A stretch of DNA of 19,416 bases from JACJXF01 sp964349045 (GCA_964349045.1 CAYGFI010000092.1:1-19416); one strand, 5' to 3'; positions 1 through 8,222 are shown, counted from the first letter of the stretch. Made by a program: numbers and translations. Notes: generated from the sequence alone by a model not told the origin.

Positions 1-547
1 AATTAAGCTGAACAATAACCGCTAACGCTATTAAATTATTGTATGGCAAATCCATTATTATAATATCTGCTTTAATGTCAGGTTTAACACTTTCTTCAAA
101 TAAATCTCGTTTGAATAATTCGAAATCTATATCTTTATTTACTATTTCGTTAAAAGCAGTAATTTGCTGCAACCCAATTTTAAAAGACTCTCGATTAAAT
201 TTGTCCAGTAAATATTGAATTTCATGCTCTCTTTTTTTTATTCCTTCTATTGTAAGTAGCCTTAAGTTTTTTCTTGCAACATGTATAAATTCATCGTTAA
301 TATCACTACCATAAATTTTACTTATCTTGTTAAAATTCAGCAATCCTACAGTAGTTAATAAATATCCAGATCCACACATTGGATCATAAATAGTGACTTT
401 TTTATTGTTGTCAATATATTGTAAACATCTATTGAAGATTTCATGTCCTAATCTAACCGGAAAATTTGTGTTGCCTTTAAATGACTTTATCACACTTCCT
501 GCTGCTAAATACTGAAATGAATTTTTTTCTGCAAATCGATATATCAT
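1..547 (-). CDS. AviRa-like 23S rRNA methyltransferase, 3' end missing
   Basis: Reading from ATG at 547 gives 182 codons with no stop before the window edge, so the C-terminus is not seen. An in-frame TGA lies 9 bp upstream of the ATG, which fixes the start. The N-terminal FPVRLGHEIFNR (residues 29-40), the SAM-binding motif I DPMCGSGYLL (55-64), an acidic loop SDIND (81-85) and a DLPY motif (166-169) match the order seen in AviRa, a family that methylates 23S rRNA guanine and gives avilamycin resistance in its namesake. After DLPY the sequence (residues 170-182) no longer looks like the family, so a break or cassette edge near position 45 is possible. GC is about 26% in three sampled 60-bp lines against about 48% in a sampled line of the next gene, which suggests separate origin. 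The family call is fairly sure; the exact target base is not. Confidence 0.72.
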   Translation of the reverse strand, partial: MIYRFAEKNSFQYLAAGSVIKSFKGNTNFPVRLGHEIFNRCLQYIDNNKKVTIYDPMCGSGYLLTTVGLLNFNKISKIYGSDINDEFIHVARKNLRLLTIEGIKKREHEIQYLLDKFNRESFKIGLQQITAFNEIVNKDIDFELFKRDLFEESVKPDIKADIIIMDLPYNNLIALAVIVQLN

Positions 548-625
548 AATCTTAAGTCAAAATTTCATTTAATGCTGTGGTTAACTTATATATACGTGCA
601 TTAATCAATTTTCTTCAAAACTTAT

Positions 626-1630
626 CTACTTTTCTTTTTCAGCAATAACATAGTTCACCATACTCTCCTGAAAATCTTTTATAATAGCATCCCTGTCAAA
701 ATTCTCCCAGATTCTTACCATTCTTTTATTTTCAGGTTGATCAACCCAATTTCCATCAACCAAAACCGGGGCGGGAATAGTTTTAGAAACTGCAAATCCC
801 GGGTTTTTAAGAATGGCAACCGCTGCCATGTCGTAAAGTGAGCGGGATGGCGGATTACCGTACATTTCACAATGTTCAAACAGGTTAACCGAATAATCTC
901 CAAATGTGGTGAATTTGCCACCATGCCTGCCTTCAACTGAATCAGCAACCGGACCTTTCCCGGGCATCATAGCATTGATCTCGTCCATTGTCGCTTTAAC
1001 AAACCAAGTGCCACTGGGATGGCCATACCTTACTGTAACCATCTCAAAGGGCACCTCGAGGGAAAGAATATAATTCATAGCTTCCACATCATTTTCCATG
1101 TTGTACTCACCTTTATCAGGGTAATTTGAGCCCAGCCATACAATGCGGACTTTGGATGCTATGCTGCTGTCTTTTTCAAGGGCAAGAGCTATATTGGTAA
1201 GCTTTCCGACAGGTAACAGCACAAGTTTTTCTTTTCTGACTTTGTTTGCCTGTTCAACTATAAAGTTTACTGCATCCGAACCGTCAAAAGTATCCTGTTG
1301 CACGAAGGGTCTGATTTCGGTAAAAGAGCCATTAGCGCCTTTATACAATGGAATTTCGCCAAATACATTGCAAAGTTGCATAACTCTTTTTGCCTCAGCG
1401 TACTGACTCTCAATATCCCCGCCATTTTTAGTTGTATTTACGGTGACTCCGGCAACATCAAAGGTACTCCCGTTTAACAGCAGGTAAGCCAGTGCGTGCT
1501 GGTCATCGACTTCATTGTTGGCGTCGGTATCCATAAGTACGGCGATTTTTGCTTTATCAGCGACTTGTGTGCTGCATGAGGAAAAGTATAGCAACGAGCT
1601 AAGGGCAATAAGGACAATAATTGTTTTCAT
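626..1630 (-). CDS. Nucleoside hydrolase family (IU-nuc_hydro) lipoprotein
   Basis: The 334-aa product starts with a lipoprotein signal peptide whose lipobox FSSC puts the lipidated Cys at residue 19, so it is probably membrane-anchored and faces the periplasm or outside. Family hallmarks are the calcium-binding Asp cluster DTDANNEVDD (34-43), two residues longer than the classical DTDPGxDD, GKLTNIALAL (142-151), the ExNxxxDxEA stretch (175-184, with N177) and LYDMAAVA (265-272, with D267). Known members hydrolyse the N-glycosidic bond of ribonucleosides. The residue just before the last metal Asp is Tyr266, where classical inosine-uridine hydrolases have the catalytic His, so substrate or mechanism may differ. 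It is the last gene of the minus-strand carbohydrate cluster, 51 bp after the glycoside hydrolase. It could act on a non-nucleoside glycoside. Confidence 0.85.
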   Translation of the reverse strand: MKTIIVLIALSSLLYFSSCSTQVADKAKIAVLMDTDANNEVDDQHALAYLLLNGSTFDVAGVTVNTTKNGGDIESQYAEAKRVMQLCNVFGEIPLYKGANGSFTEIRPFVQQDTFDGSDAVNFIVEQANKVRKEKLVLLPVGKLTNIALALEKDSSIASKVRIVWLGSNYPDKGEYNMENDVEAMNYILSLEVPFEMVTVRYGHPSGTWFVKATMDEINAMMPGKGPVADSVEGRHGGKFTTFGDYSVNLFEHCEMYGNPPSRSLYDMAAVAILKNPGFAVSKTIPAPVLVDGNWVDQPENKRMVRIWENFDRDAIIKDFQESMVNYVIAEKEK

Positions 1631-1681
1631 GAGGGTGAATTTTATAATTTCTACTGTTTAATTTATTAAGTTGATACCTGC

Positions 1682-3895
1682 TTAATACTCCAAAAGGTAA
1701 TAAATCGCCTGTGTTTTTCTGCCATCCAGAACTGCAATTTTCCCCTCAGGCTTAATGGTTTTTTCAGTTCTGTAGCCAAGGTGATCGAGAACAGTAATCC
1801 CGGGTTTTCCTTTTCCCTCTATCGAAACCGACAAACTGACGGGTTCGAGGAGTATGGGACTTTTTCCGACCGAGATAAGCTCAGTACGATCCTCATTGTA
1901 TTCCATTCCTGTATTTTTTGCCCTGGCAATGGTGGTTATTATTAATTTGTCTGATGTCATAATAGTTTCATTGGGGTTCATGCAACTAATAAGGATTACT
2001 GCAAATTCATTTTCAGAGCTTATTGTTATATTGCCAATGCTAATAGGTTTGGAGGGAATAAAACCGACAATGCCCGCAGTTCCCGGTGTATTGATGCTAA
2101 ACCAGGGTTTTTCCCCGTAATGCCATTCCAGTTGCCCGTTTGTGGCTTTAATGGTTCTGCTTATAGTATCAAGCCATTCACCTAATTCGGGACTGATTGT
2201 AGGAACAAATTCCGGGGTAAATGCAACCGGCAATTTGCCAATGGCAATTGCTTCTCCCGGTATGGTTGACCGGAAGCTTTTTTGATCGCCGGACTGGTCA
2301 GACACCTCGACAAATCCAATATTACCTCTGCCAAGTTCAGAAATAGTTACATTTCTTGTTCCCAGCAGGTCTCCGGGGAGGATGTCCTTCCGGTAAATCA
2401 TGTTTGCAATTGCAGGGTAAAGTCCTAAGTGCAAAGGCGATTCGGCATTATAAACCCCGTGATTATCCGATTGAACCGTTGAAGAGAACTTAGAATCGTT
2501 GGATGCAAAAGCAAATGAACCGTCCCAATCCTGCAAGCCCATTCCATAGGCAGCAACAAGTGGAACAGCCTCGGCAGTCCATTCGTTGGGGACGAGGGCC
2601 ATCCATTCAGAAAAGACAAAAGGTCGTCCCATTACCTTTTGCAAACCGGTGCTCAGAAGACCGGTACCGGGTATTTCCAACATCGATTCGGTATTTACCT
2701 TGCCAGGTTTGAGACGATGTCCGGTTCCTCCCCCGGAATAATTGTGCCTGTCAATAATACCTGTTTTGTAGTCATTATGCAAATTGTAGAAATGACTTAC
2801 ACCGCTTCCAGCCTGCCAGCATGAAGCAACAATGGCCCCTTTGTATCCAGTTGAACGGATCATAGATAAAGCCCTGTCGTAAAAAGCTTGCTGCTGCAGG
2901 TTTAAAAACGACAACATATCGAGCAGGTAAACAGGCATGGAGGAGTTTCTTTCAATCGCTTTTTTATATTCATAATCGAATACCCCGTGATTCGCGATCG
3001 GACAGATATTCCTTTTATTAAGATTCCATTGGGCGGTATCTTTGGAGAACTCCCTCGAAAAATTAAAATTTTCAACTCCCCATGCCTTCAATAAATTCTC
3101 ATGAGTATTATATTTCTGTATCAGCCAATCAGAAAAACGTTTTGCAAGGACAGTGCGGTAGGTTGGACAGGTTTCCAAAACCCGCTGGGTCGTGGCGAAA
3201 TAGATATTATCTTCATTTTGGATTTCTACAAAGATCAGTGCCGGATCTTCGGCATATTTCTGACCTGTAAGAGAATTTTTACGGTTCAGCAGATTGAGGA
3301 TCAACTCCATCTGCAAATCCTGGAGGTCTTCTGCGAAATTTACCAGGCCGATGGTAGTACCTTTCAGATGGTCAGTGAGGCCGGAGTTCAGAACCTCGGA
3401 ATAATTCCATAAACGTGAACTGTCGCCGGGGAGGGGCTTATGACCATAAATGGGCGACCAGCCATAATAGATACCGGCATTTTTAAGCTGATTGTGAAAA
3501 TAATCAAACTGAATCATCAACGCTAAATCAGGTTCGGTTGAAGTGTTTCCGGTGAGTGCATGCTGAGTGAATTTATGAAAACGGATCGCATTGATTCCAT
3601 ATTTTTTCAGATTTTCAACCCATTGATCGGCTTTCTGATTGGAAACATAAGGTTTTTCACTGCATATATTCACTCCCCAGAATTTAACGGGGATACCATT
3701 TTCGAAACAGAAATGGTCACCATCCATTTGCAAAAAACCATACTTTCCAGCGGGAGCATCAAGCCAGTGACTCTGATCGATAAGGGAGATCGCTTCCTTT
3801 TTAACCGAATTAAAGGGAAACCAATCGGTGGTGGTTGCACAAGCTGAAAGCAGGAGAGTTAGAGTTAGTAATCTGAAGGAATTTTTTATTTGCAT
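1682..3895 (-). CDS. Clan GH-A glycoside hydrolase, predicted lipoprotein
   Basis: The 737-aa protein begins with a lipoprotein signal ending LLSAC (Cys19). A TIM-barrel-like domain spans about residues 40-480: FWGVN near 72-76, INAIRFHKF (101-109), the likely acid/base Glu228 in VEIQNEDN preceded by the Asn typical of clan GH-A, and the likely nucleophile Glu430 in FVFSEWM. An aromatic stretch GLQDWDGSFAF (453-463) would line the sugar site. Residues from about 500 to the end are beta-rich and probably form one or two beta-sandwich domains. It resembles proteins annotated as cellulase or GH5-like glycosidases, but the family within clan GH-A and the substrate cannot be fixed by eye. It lies between the CE7 esterase (107 bp upstream) and the nucleoside hydrolase, so it probably works in the same glycan or glycoside breakdown route. 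Confidence 0.8.
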   Translation of the reverse strand: MQIKNSFRLLTLTLLLSACATTTDWFPFNSVKKEAISLIDQSHWLDAPAGKYGFLQMDGDHFCFENGIPVKFWGVNICSEKPYVSNQKADQWVENLKKYGINAIRFHKFTQHALTGNTSTEPDLALMIQFDYFHNQLKNAGIYYGWSPIYGHKPLPGDSSRLWNYSEVLNSGLTDHLKGTTIGLVNFAEDLQDLQMELILNLLNRKNSLTGQKYAEDPALIFVEIQNEDNIYFATTQRVLETCPTYRTVLAKRFSDWLIQKYNTHENLLKAWGVENFNFSREFSKDTAQWNLNKRNICPIANHGVFDYEYKKAIERNSSMPVYLLDMLSFLNLQQQAFYDRALSMIRSTGYKGAIVASCWQAGSGVSHFYNLHNDYKTGIIDRHNYSGGGTGHRLKPGKVNTESMLEIPGTGLLSTGLQKVMGRPFVFSEWMALVPNEWTAEAVPLVAAYGMGLQDWDGSFAFASNDSKFSSTVQSDNHGVYNAESPLHLGLYPAIANMIYRKDILPGDLLGTRNVTISELGRGNIGFVEVSDQSGDQKSFRSTIPGEAIAIGKLPVAFTPEFVPTISPELGEWLDTISRTIKATNGQLEWHYGEKPWFSINTPGTAGIVGFIPSKPISIGNITISSENEFAVILISCMNPNETIMTSDKLIITTIARAKNTGMEYNEDRTELISVGKSPILLEPVSLSVSIEGKGKPGITVLDHLGYRTEKTIKPEGKIAVLDGRKTQAIYYLLEY

Positions 3896-3955
3896 AGTGG
3901 TGATGATTATTTTTTATGTTCCACATTAACCGCGGCTGTTATGTATGCAATATTA

Positions 3956-3982
3956 CCCCACCTTTCTAATCCAGGGGTGGGG
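3956..3982 (-). terminator. GC-rich hairpin after the esterase gene
   Basis: A perfect 7-bp stem CCCCACC/GGTGGGG with a 13-nt loop lies 20 bp downstream of the esterase stop and before the glycoside hydrolase start. The strand reading away from the esterase has no strong U-run after the stem. It may be a weak terminator or an mRNA-stabilising processing hairpin within an operon. Confidence 0.45.
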
Positions 3983-4002
3983 CAGCTTAAAAATAAGTAT
4001 CA

Positions 4003-5730
4003 TTATTCCAGGCCAAAGTGCTTTTTAATCCACCCCATCTTGAATTGATAATTTTCTGCCGGAAGTCCATGTCCTGAATTGGGATATACACGGTATTCTT
4101 TTTCTGACCGGAGCTGGTTGTAAGCTGCAAAGTTTATGTGGGGAGGACAGGTGACATCACGCAGGCCAACCGACATAAGGACGGGTACCTTTATCCAGGG
4201 AGCCAGATTTTTGATATCTATATAGCTTAGTGTTTTAAAAATTTCCTCTTCAGGGATTTCAGGATGTTGCTTAAAATAGTTGGCAAATTCCCCACCCGGC
4301 CAGGCTGCTACTTTGAAATAATCTTTAAAATCAGATAAAAACGGAACATCGGGAGCGCAGAGGTCGATGCGGGAATCAAGCGCTGCCGTTGCGAAACTCA
4401 ATGCTCCTCCCTGGCTCCCGCCTTCAACGGCAATACGGGTTGTATCGACACAATCGCGACTGCTTAAAAAATCTACAGCCCTCACACAATCCATATAAGC
4501 GCCACGGTAGATATAGATTTCCTTGTCGTTTACATTGTATTGCATGTATCCGGGAAATCCGGGATTGATATTGTCTTTGCTATTTCCATGTCCCCTGATG
4601 TTCAAATTAAAGCTTATCATGTCGTTACCCTTATAGGCATAAGCAGGGATCATTACAGAACTATAACCCTGAACGTGTAAAATTGCCGGGTATTTACCGG
4701 GTTTCACAGGTTTGGTGTACCAGCCTCTTACCAGGATATTCCCAAGAGAACGCATCTCCACGAGGAAGACTTCTTTTTCGCTGGTACAGAGGGAATCCTG
4801 CCGGATCAGTTTAAACTGAGGGTCAACTGCTGCTAATTCTTTTTTAGCGCGCATCCAGTAATTATCAAAATCTTCCGGGCGGTCAGGAGGGGAGACAATT
4901 TCTTCCGGACGGACACCAATACTAAAATCCAGTTTCTTATTATTGTTTTCTCCGGAGAATAAAACGGTGATATTATAAAACCCGGGTGAGAGGATTCCTG
5001 CTTCCATAACTATGGTGGATGAACTCCCTGATTTAACGGAAACTGGTACTTCAGTAGTTTTAACCGTTGAACCAAAATCAGATAATAATTTCATTGTAAC
5101 AGAACCTTTTAGGGGGATTTTCATCTGGTTTGTTATCTTAATGGGGATTTTAATTGCTTCATTTCCGAGAAACAGTTGATCAGACCTGGAAAATTGGGTC
5201 TCAATTGCCAATAGCTGTTCTAAACCTTTAACATAGCATCCGATCTCATCCCCGATAATTCCCCCACCTCCCCCGGCATCGAATACTCTTACAGCTATTA
5301 CGTTGGGTTGATCCCACAAAATTTTATCTGCAGGGATTGAATAGATACGGGGTTTATCATAGGCGCCCATGTAATTCGGAGGCATTTCACCTTTTTTACC
5401 TATGAGATCACCATTCCAGTAGGTAATATCGGCATCATCAATTGTCCCAAGATTTAGAATTAGGCCTCCGTTAGCCTGAGTTTCTTTCCTGAGTTTTGAT
5501 GAAATTGTCAGGGTCTGGCGGTACCAGGCAAATCCATCGTAATTGCTGAATCCCTGTGATTCCCAGTTGGTACCGGCGGTAATCGGGGTCCAATTGGTAT
5601 CATTGAAACCGGCATCTGCCCATTCCGTGTTATCACCGGTTTGAAATTTCCATTCGAATTTTAACAAGTTCTGGGCTTCCAACAAGCAGGTACTTACCAG
5701 AAGTGATACGATCAGAGCTATCTGTTTCAT
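4003..5730 (-). CDS. Secreted acetyl xylan esterase (CE7/AXE1) with N-terminal beta-sandwich
   Basis: The start is placed at ATG 5730 because a clean Sec signal peptide (MKQIALIVSLLVSTCLLEAQ) begins there; an in-frame ATG at 5787 would put a polar 19-residue tail in front of it. In the 575-aa product, residues about 22-170 look like the jelly-roll found in beta-galactosidases and sialate O-acetylesterases (DTNW, WYRQTLTI, LNLGTIDDADITYWNG). A linker beta domain follows, then an alpha/beta hydrolase of the CE7 type from about 280. Visible CE7 marks are NIRGHGNS, the nucleophile elbow GGSQGG (Ser439), Asp525 in GLRDVTCPP and His554 in NSGHGLP. CE7 enzymes remove acetyl groups from xylo-oligosaccharides and some antibiotics. 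The gene follows the URO-D-like gene by 147 bp and precedes the glycoside hydrolase, which fits deacetylation before cleavage of a glycan. Confidence 0.87.
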   Translation of the reverse strand: MKQIALIVSLLVSTCLLEAQNLLKFEWKFQTGDNTEWADAGFNDTNWTPITAGTNWESQGFSNYDGFAWYRQTLTISSKLRKETQANGGLILNLGTIDDADITYWNGDLIGKKGEMPPNYMGAYDKPRIYSIPADKILWDQPNVIAVRVFDAGGGGGIIGDEIGCYVKGLEQLLAIETQFSRSDQLFLGNEAIKIPIKITNQMKIPLKGSVTMKLLSDFGSTVKTTEVPVSVKSGSSSTIVMEAGILSPGFYNITVLFSGENNNKKLDFSIGVRPEEIVSPPDRPEDFDNYWMRAKKELAAVDPQFKLIRQDSLCTSEKEVFLVEMRSLGNILVRGWYTKPVKPGKYPAILHVQGYSSVMIPAYAYKGNDMISFNLNIRGHGNSKDNINPGFPGYMQYNVNDKEIYIYRGAYMDCVRAVDFLSSRDCVDTTRIAVEGGSQGGALSFATAALDSRIDLCAPDVPFLSDFKDYFKVAAWPGGEFANYFKQHPEIPEEEIFKTLSYIDIKNLAPWIKVPVLMSVGLRDVTCPPHINFAAYNQLRSEKEYRVYPNSGHGLPAENYQFKMGWIKKHFGLE

Positions 5731-5877
5731 AGTTTTTGTGTTTACTGATATTATGTTTTGAGTATAAAAGTGCTTTGAGAATTTCATGCTTTAATTTCTT
5801 TTTGGGACTTAATTCCTTATTCTGGTGCATTCGGGTTTTGAATTCTGTTTGTATTTCAGGTAACCCAATCCCATGGC

Positions 5878-6891
5878 TTATTTATTCCTGAATTTCTTAG
5901 CGGTTTCACTCATTTCAGAAAGATTTGCATGGGGAGTATTTACCGTTATTTCACATCCTCCGGATAAAATGATTTTATTTTCTCTATTCGACCGGATAAG
6001 AGAGGTACTTAATTTTCCAATTTCATCTTTGGAAGAATCCTGGATTACGACAGGATTAATATTTCCGCAAATAATCACCTCCGGTCCCATAAAATGCCGT
6101 GCATCATCAAAGCCAACCTCCCAGTCGATATCCAGTATATCGGTACCAACCTCTTTAAGAGAAGGTAAAAGGTGAGTGATATTTCCGCAAATGTGTAATT
6201 TAACTTTTCCACCCAATGAATGAATATAACTGATTAATTCTCTGTGCCGATCCATAACATAGCTGTTATAAACTTCTGGATCGACCTGGGAACAGATTGC
6301 ATCGCCGATACCGATAACGTCACACCCGGCGTCAATCTGAGCTTTTGCAAATTCTTTTGCAGTAATCATACACTTGTCCATAAGAAAGTTGCAGAAATCC
6401 GGATCTGTCATTAACAGTATCAGCATATTGCTCACGCCTGTAAGGGTGCAGGCTTCGGCCAGAGGACCTTCAATCCAGCCAAAAACCGGAACAGTGCCTT
6501 TAAGAATTTCCTGGTACAACCGAGCTCCTGAAATTCTGTCGGATGTTCGGGGTGATCTGTACAGATCAGGATTTTTCAGGTTATGAACATCCTCCAGGGT
6601 TTTTATTATGGGAGAAAGACATACCGGTACACCTTCGGGCACATATTTTATCTGAGCTCCAAAAGCAGCTGTTTCACGGTATGGATCGGAAATTAACTCA
6701 ACCCAGTCGAGATCGAATTGATCCATAGCCCTGATATTACTTTGCACTAAAATCCTGTGGTCCGAAGCAAATTCCGCATAAGTGGAATGATTTAACCGGG
6801 CAGCAAAATGCATTAAAATGGGGTGAAAAGGAATGTATTCCTGGGTTTTGCCTGAACCGAAGAGGGAAAAAAATTCTTCCTTTTTATTCAT
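5878..6891 (-). CDS. URO-D/MtaA-superfamily protein with zinc methyltransferase motif
   Basis: The 337-aa product has the uroporphyrinogen decarboxylase fold signature, with GPLAEACTLTGVSNMLILLMTDP-type sequence at about 142-164 and GCDVIGIGDAICSQ (189-202). True HemE needs N-terminal Arg and Asp residues for the tetrapyrrole that are not evident here. Instead it has His233-X-Cys235 in LHICGN and Cys313 in SGGCE, an H-X-C-X77-C pattern like the zinc site of the corrinoid-dependent methyltransferases MtaA and MtbA. This points to methyl transfer from or to a corrinoid protein or thiol rather than haem synthesis. No corrinoid protein is visible in the window. It is the first gene of the minus-strand cluster. 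Many uncharacterised relatives exist in polysaccharide loci, so the real substrate is open. Confidence 0.8.
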   Translation of the reverse strand: MNKKEEFFSLFGSGKTQEYIPFHPILMHFAARLNHSTYAEFASDHRILVQSNIRAMDQFDLDWVELISDPYRETAAFGAQIKYVPEGVPVCLSPIIKTLEDVHNLKNPDLYRSPRTSDRISGARLYQEILKGTVPVFGWIEGPLAEACTLTGVSNMLILLMTDPDFCNFLMDKCMITAKEFAKAQIDAGCDVIGIGDAICSQVDPEVYNSYVMDRHRELISYIHSLGGKVKLHICGNITHLLPSLKEVGTDILDIDWEVGFDDARHFMGPEVIICGNINPVVIQDSSKDEIGKLSTSLIRSNRENKIILSGGCEITVNTPHANLSEMSETAKKFRNK

Positions 6892-6908
6892 TTTATAAAA
6901 TTGAATAA

Positions 6909-6916
6909 CAAATATA
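6909..6916 (-). promoter_or_regulatory. Candidate -7 box for the minus-strand cluster
   Basis: Read on the minus strand, TATATTTG fits the Bacteroidota -7 consensus TAnnTTTG exactly and lies 17 bp before the ATG of the URO-D-like gene. A second exact match, TAGTTTTG, lies at 6945-6952. Neither has a clear -33 TTTG at the usual distance, so the choice is uncertain. Confidence 0.35.
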
Positions 6917-6989
6917 GTGATTTAGGATTTAGTATTGTTTGATCCAAAACTATGAAAATATATATCATCATTTTACATTTAACCTTAAA

Positions 6990-7003
6990 ATCATATATAT
7001 GAT
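6990..7003. promoter_or_regulatory. 14-bp AT-rich palindrome in a divergent promoter region
   Basis: ATCATATATATGAT is a perfect palindrome in the 248-bp gap between the divergent genes at 6891 and 7140. Its position suits an operator for either direction, but AT-rich palindromes are expected by chance at this base composition. Confidence 0.25.
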
Positions 7004-7139
7004 ATTTTTTAATTTTACCCTTGCAAATTTAAAAAAAGAGTAATTTTAATGTCATATCAGGTTTATGAAATAGATTTATTGAACCGAATGGCTCCGGCAG
7101 TAATTGAATGAAACGCTGCAAGACAAAAAATCATAAGTT

Positions 7140-7673
7140 ATGGAATCAATGAAAAGTTATGTAAACTACCCGGTTGGGATTGTGATACTTTCTAACTTTG
7201 TTTCATTATCTATTTATGCACTTGGCATTCTGATTATCTTTAGATTAGGGTTGGTTTTTTCATTGTTTTTCCTGATGTATATTCTGCTTTTCGAGTACAG
7301 ACTGATTAAAAAACATTGTACCGGTTGTTTTTACTGGGGCAAGACCTGTGGATTCGGGAAGGGTAGAGTTAGTTCATGGTTTTTTAATAAAGGGGATATT
7401 TCGAAATTCTGTAGTAAGGATATGACCTGGAAAGATATGATCCCTGATCTTTTACTATCATTGATACCTTTAGTTACCGGGATTATTCTTTTAATTATAA
7501 AATTTGATTGGATTTTATTATCTGCATTGTTGTTGCTTGTCCTGTTCACAACGATGGGTAATGGATATATTCGTGGAACATTAACATGTAAATATTGTAA
7601 ACAGAAGGAATTAGGTTGCCCGGCGGATATGTTGTTTAATAGGGATAATCAGAGAAAATATCACCTCCCATGA
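7140..7673 (+). CDS. Unknown small membrane protein with two C-X2-C-X6-C motifs
   Basis: I do not recognise the family. The 177-aa protein has about four membrane segments, roughly 12-34, 36-52, 103-121 and 124-140. After the second segment comes Cys60-X2-Cys63-X6-Cys70, and after the fourth comes Cys150-X2-Cys153-X6-Cys160, so each half reads as two helices followed by the same Cys motif. One extra Cys lies at 91. This suggests an internal duplication with both Cys clusters on the same face of the membrane, able to bind metal or an iron-sulfur centre or form disulfides. The stop overlaps the start of the GNAT gene (ATGA), so the two are probably translationally coupled. The start at 7140 gives a full first helix; no Shine-Dalgarno sequence is visible. 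Confidence 0.75.
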   Translation: MESMKSYVNYPVGIVILSNFVSLSIYALGILIIFRLGLVFSLFFLMYILLFEYRLIKKHCTGCFYWGKTCGFGKGRVSSWFFNKGDISKFCSKDMTWKDMIPDLLLSLIPLVTGIILLIIKFDWILLSALLLLVLFTTMGNGYIRGTLTCKYCKQKELGCPADMLFNRDNQRKYHLP

Positions 7674-8161
7674 ATATAATATTTAAGAAATTAAAAGACG
7701 AGGACCTGCCCAGGGTGAAAAAGATTTACGATTGGTATATTGAAAATTCAACCGCTACATTTCATACTGAACCAATCAGTACCGATCAGCTAAAGGAGTT
7801 TATTTATATCGGTCATCCCTGGTATAAATCATTTCTAATTTATACAGACAATGAAGTTGCCGGTTACTGCTTCATTACAAACTATAAAAAAAGACAAGCC
7901 TATGACAGGACTGCTGAGGTTACAATTTATCTGAAACCCGATTTCTGTTATAAAGGAATAGGAAAAATTGCCCTGGATTACCTGGAACAAATAGCCGGTA
8001 AATGCGGATTAAAAAACCTGATTGGAGTAATAACAGGTGACAACGCAGGAAGTATTGCACTCTTTGAAAAATCGGGTTATCTGAAATGCGCGCATTATAA
8101 AAATGTAGGTGAAAAGTTCAACAAAGTACTTGATGTTGTTTCCTTTCAGAAGGAAATATAA
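7670..8161 (+). CDS. GNAT N-acetyltransferase, phosphinothricin acetyltransferase (PAT)-like
   Basis: The 163-aa length and layout match the PAT/YncA group of GNAT enzymes, which move acetyl from acetyl-CoA to the amino group of small substrates such as phosphinothricin or methionine sulfoximine. Visible marks are KRQAYDRTAEVTIYL (73-88), equal to the family's R-x-x-Y-x-x-T-x-E-x-x-x-Y block, the CoA pyrophosphate loop YKGIGK (94-99), and the NAGSIALFEKSGY motif (125-137). The start overlaps the stop of the upstream membrane protein by 4 bp, so the genes are probably cotranscribed and coupled. The acceptor substrate cannot be read from the sequence; detoxification of an amino compound is the usual guess. 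Confidence 0.87.
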   Translation: MNIIFKKLKDEDLPRVKKIYDWYIENSTATFHTEPISTDQLKEFIYIGHPWYKSFLIYTDNEVAGYCFITNYKKRQAYDRTAEVTIYLKPDFCYKGIGKIALDYLEQIAGKCGLKNLIGVITGDNAGSIALFEKSGYLKCAHYKNVGEKFNKVLDVVSFQKEI

Positions 8162-8222
8162 AAATTCTTATCATTCGTAATGGTTTTGTCTATTTGATAA
8201 ATATTAAAAAATCTCCCTCAAA

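Noticed and set aside
1..40. Integron attC-like core near the AviRa tail (GCGTTAGCGG on the minus strand)
   Set aside because: It does not fit the GTTRRRY core, and no paired site or integrase is in the window; the edge position prevents a check.
3082..3412. Overlapping plus-strand ORFs of 62 and 103 codons within the glycoside hydrolase gene
   Set aside because: They are antisense to a convincing 737-aa enzyme, lack any domain signal and look like shadow frames.
5731..5787. Upstream ATG at 5787 as the esterase start
   Set aside because: It would place a polar 19-residue extension before a well-formed signal peptide that starts at 5730.
6990..7003. AT-rich palindrome as a firm operator
   Set aside because: It is kept only as a low-confidence feature, because such palindromes are common in AT-rich gaps and no regulator gene lies beside it.
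7049..7111. 20-codon ORF upstream of the Cys-motif membrane protein
   Set aside because: It has no recognisable feature, and short ORFs of this size are expected by chance. It also contains a TTGAACC, but without the other conserved parts of the 14644 repeat.
7660..7668. ATCACCTCC just before the GNAT start, identical to the 3' tail of 16S rRNA
   Set aside because: It is the anti-Shine-Dalgarno sequence itself, not its complement, so it cannot serve as a ribosome binding site; nine bases can match by chance.
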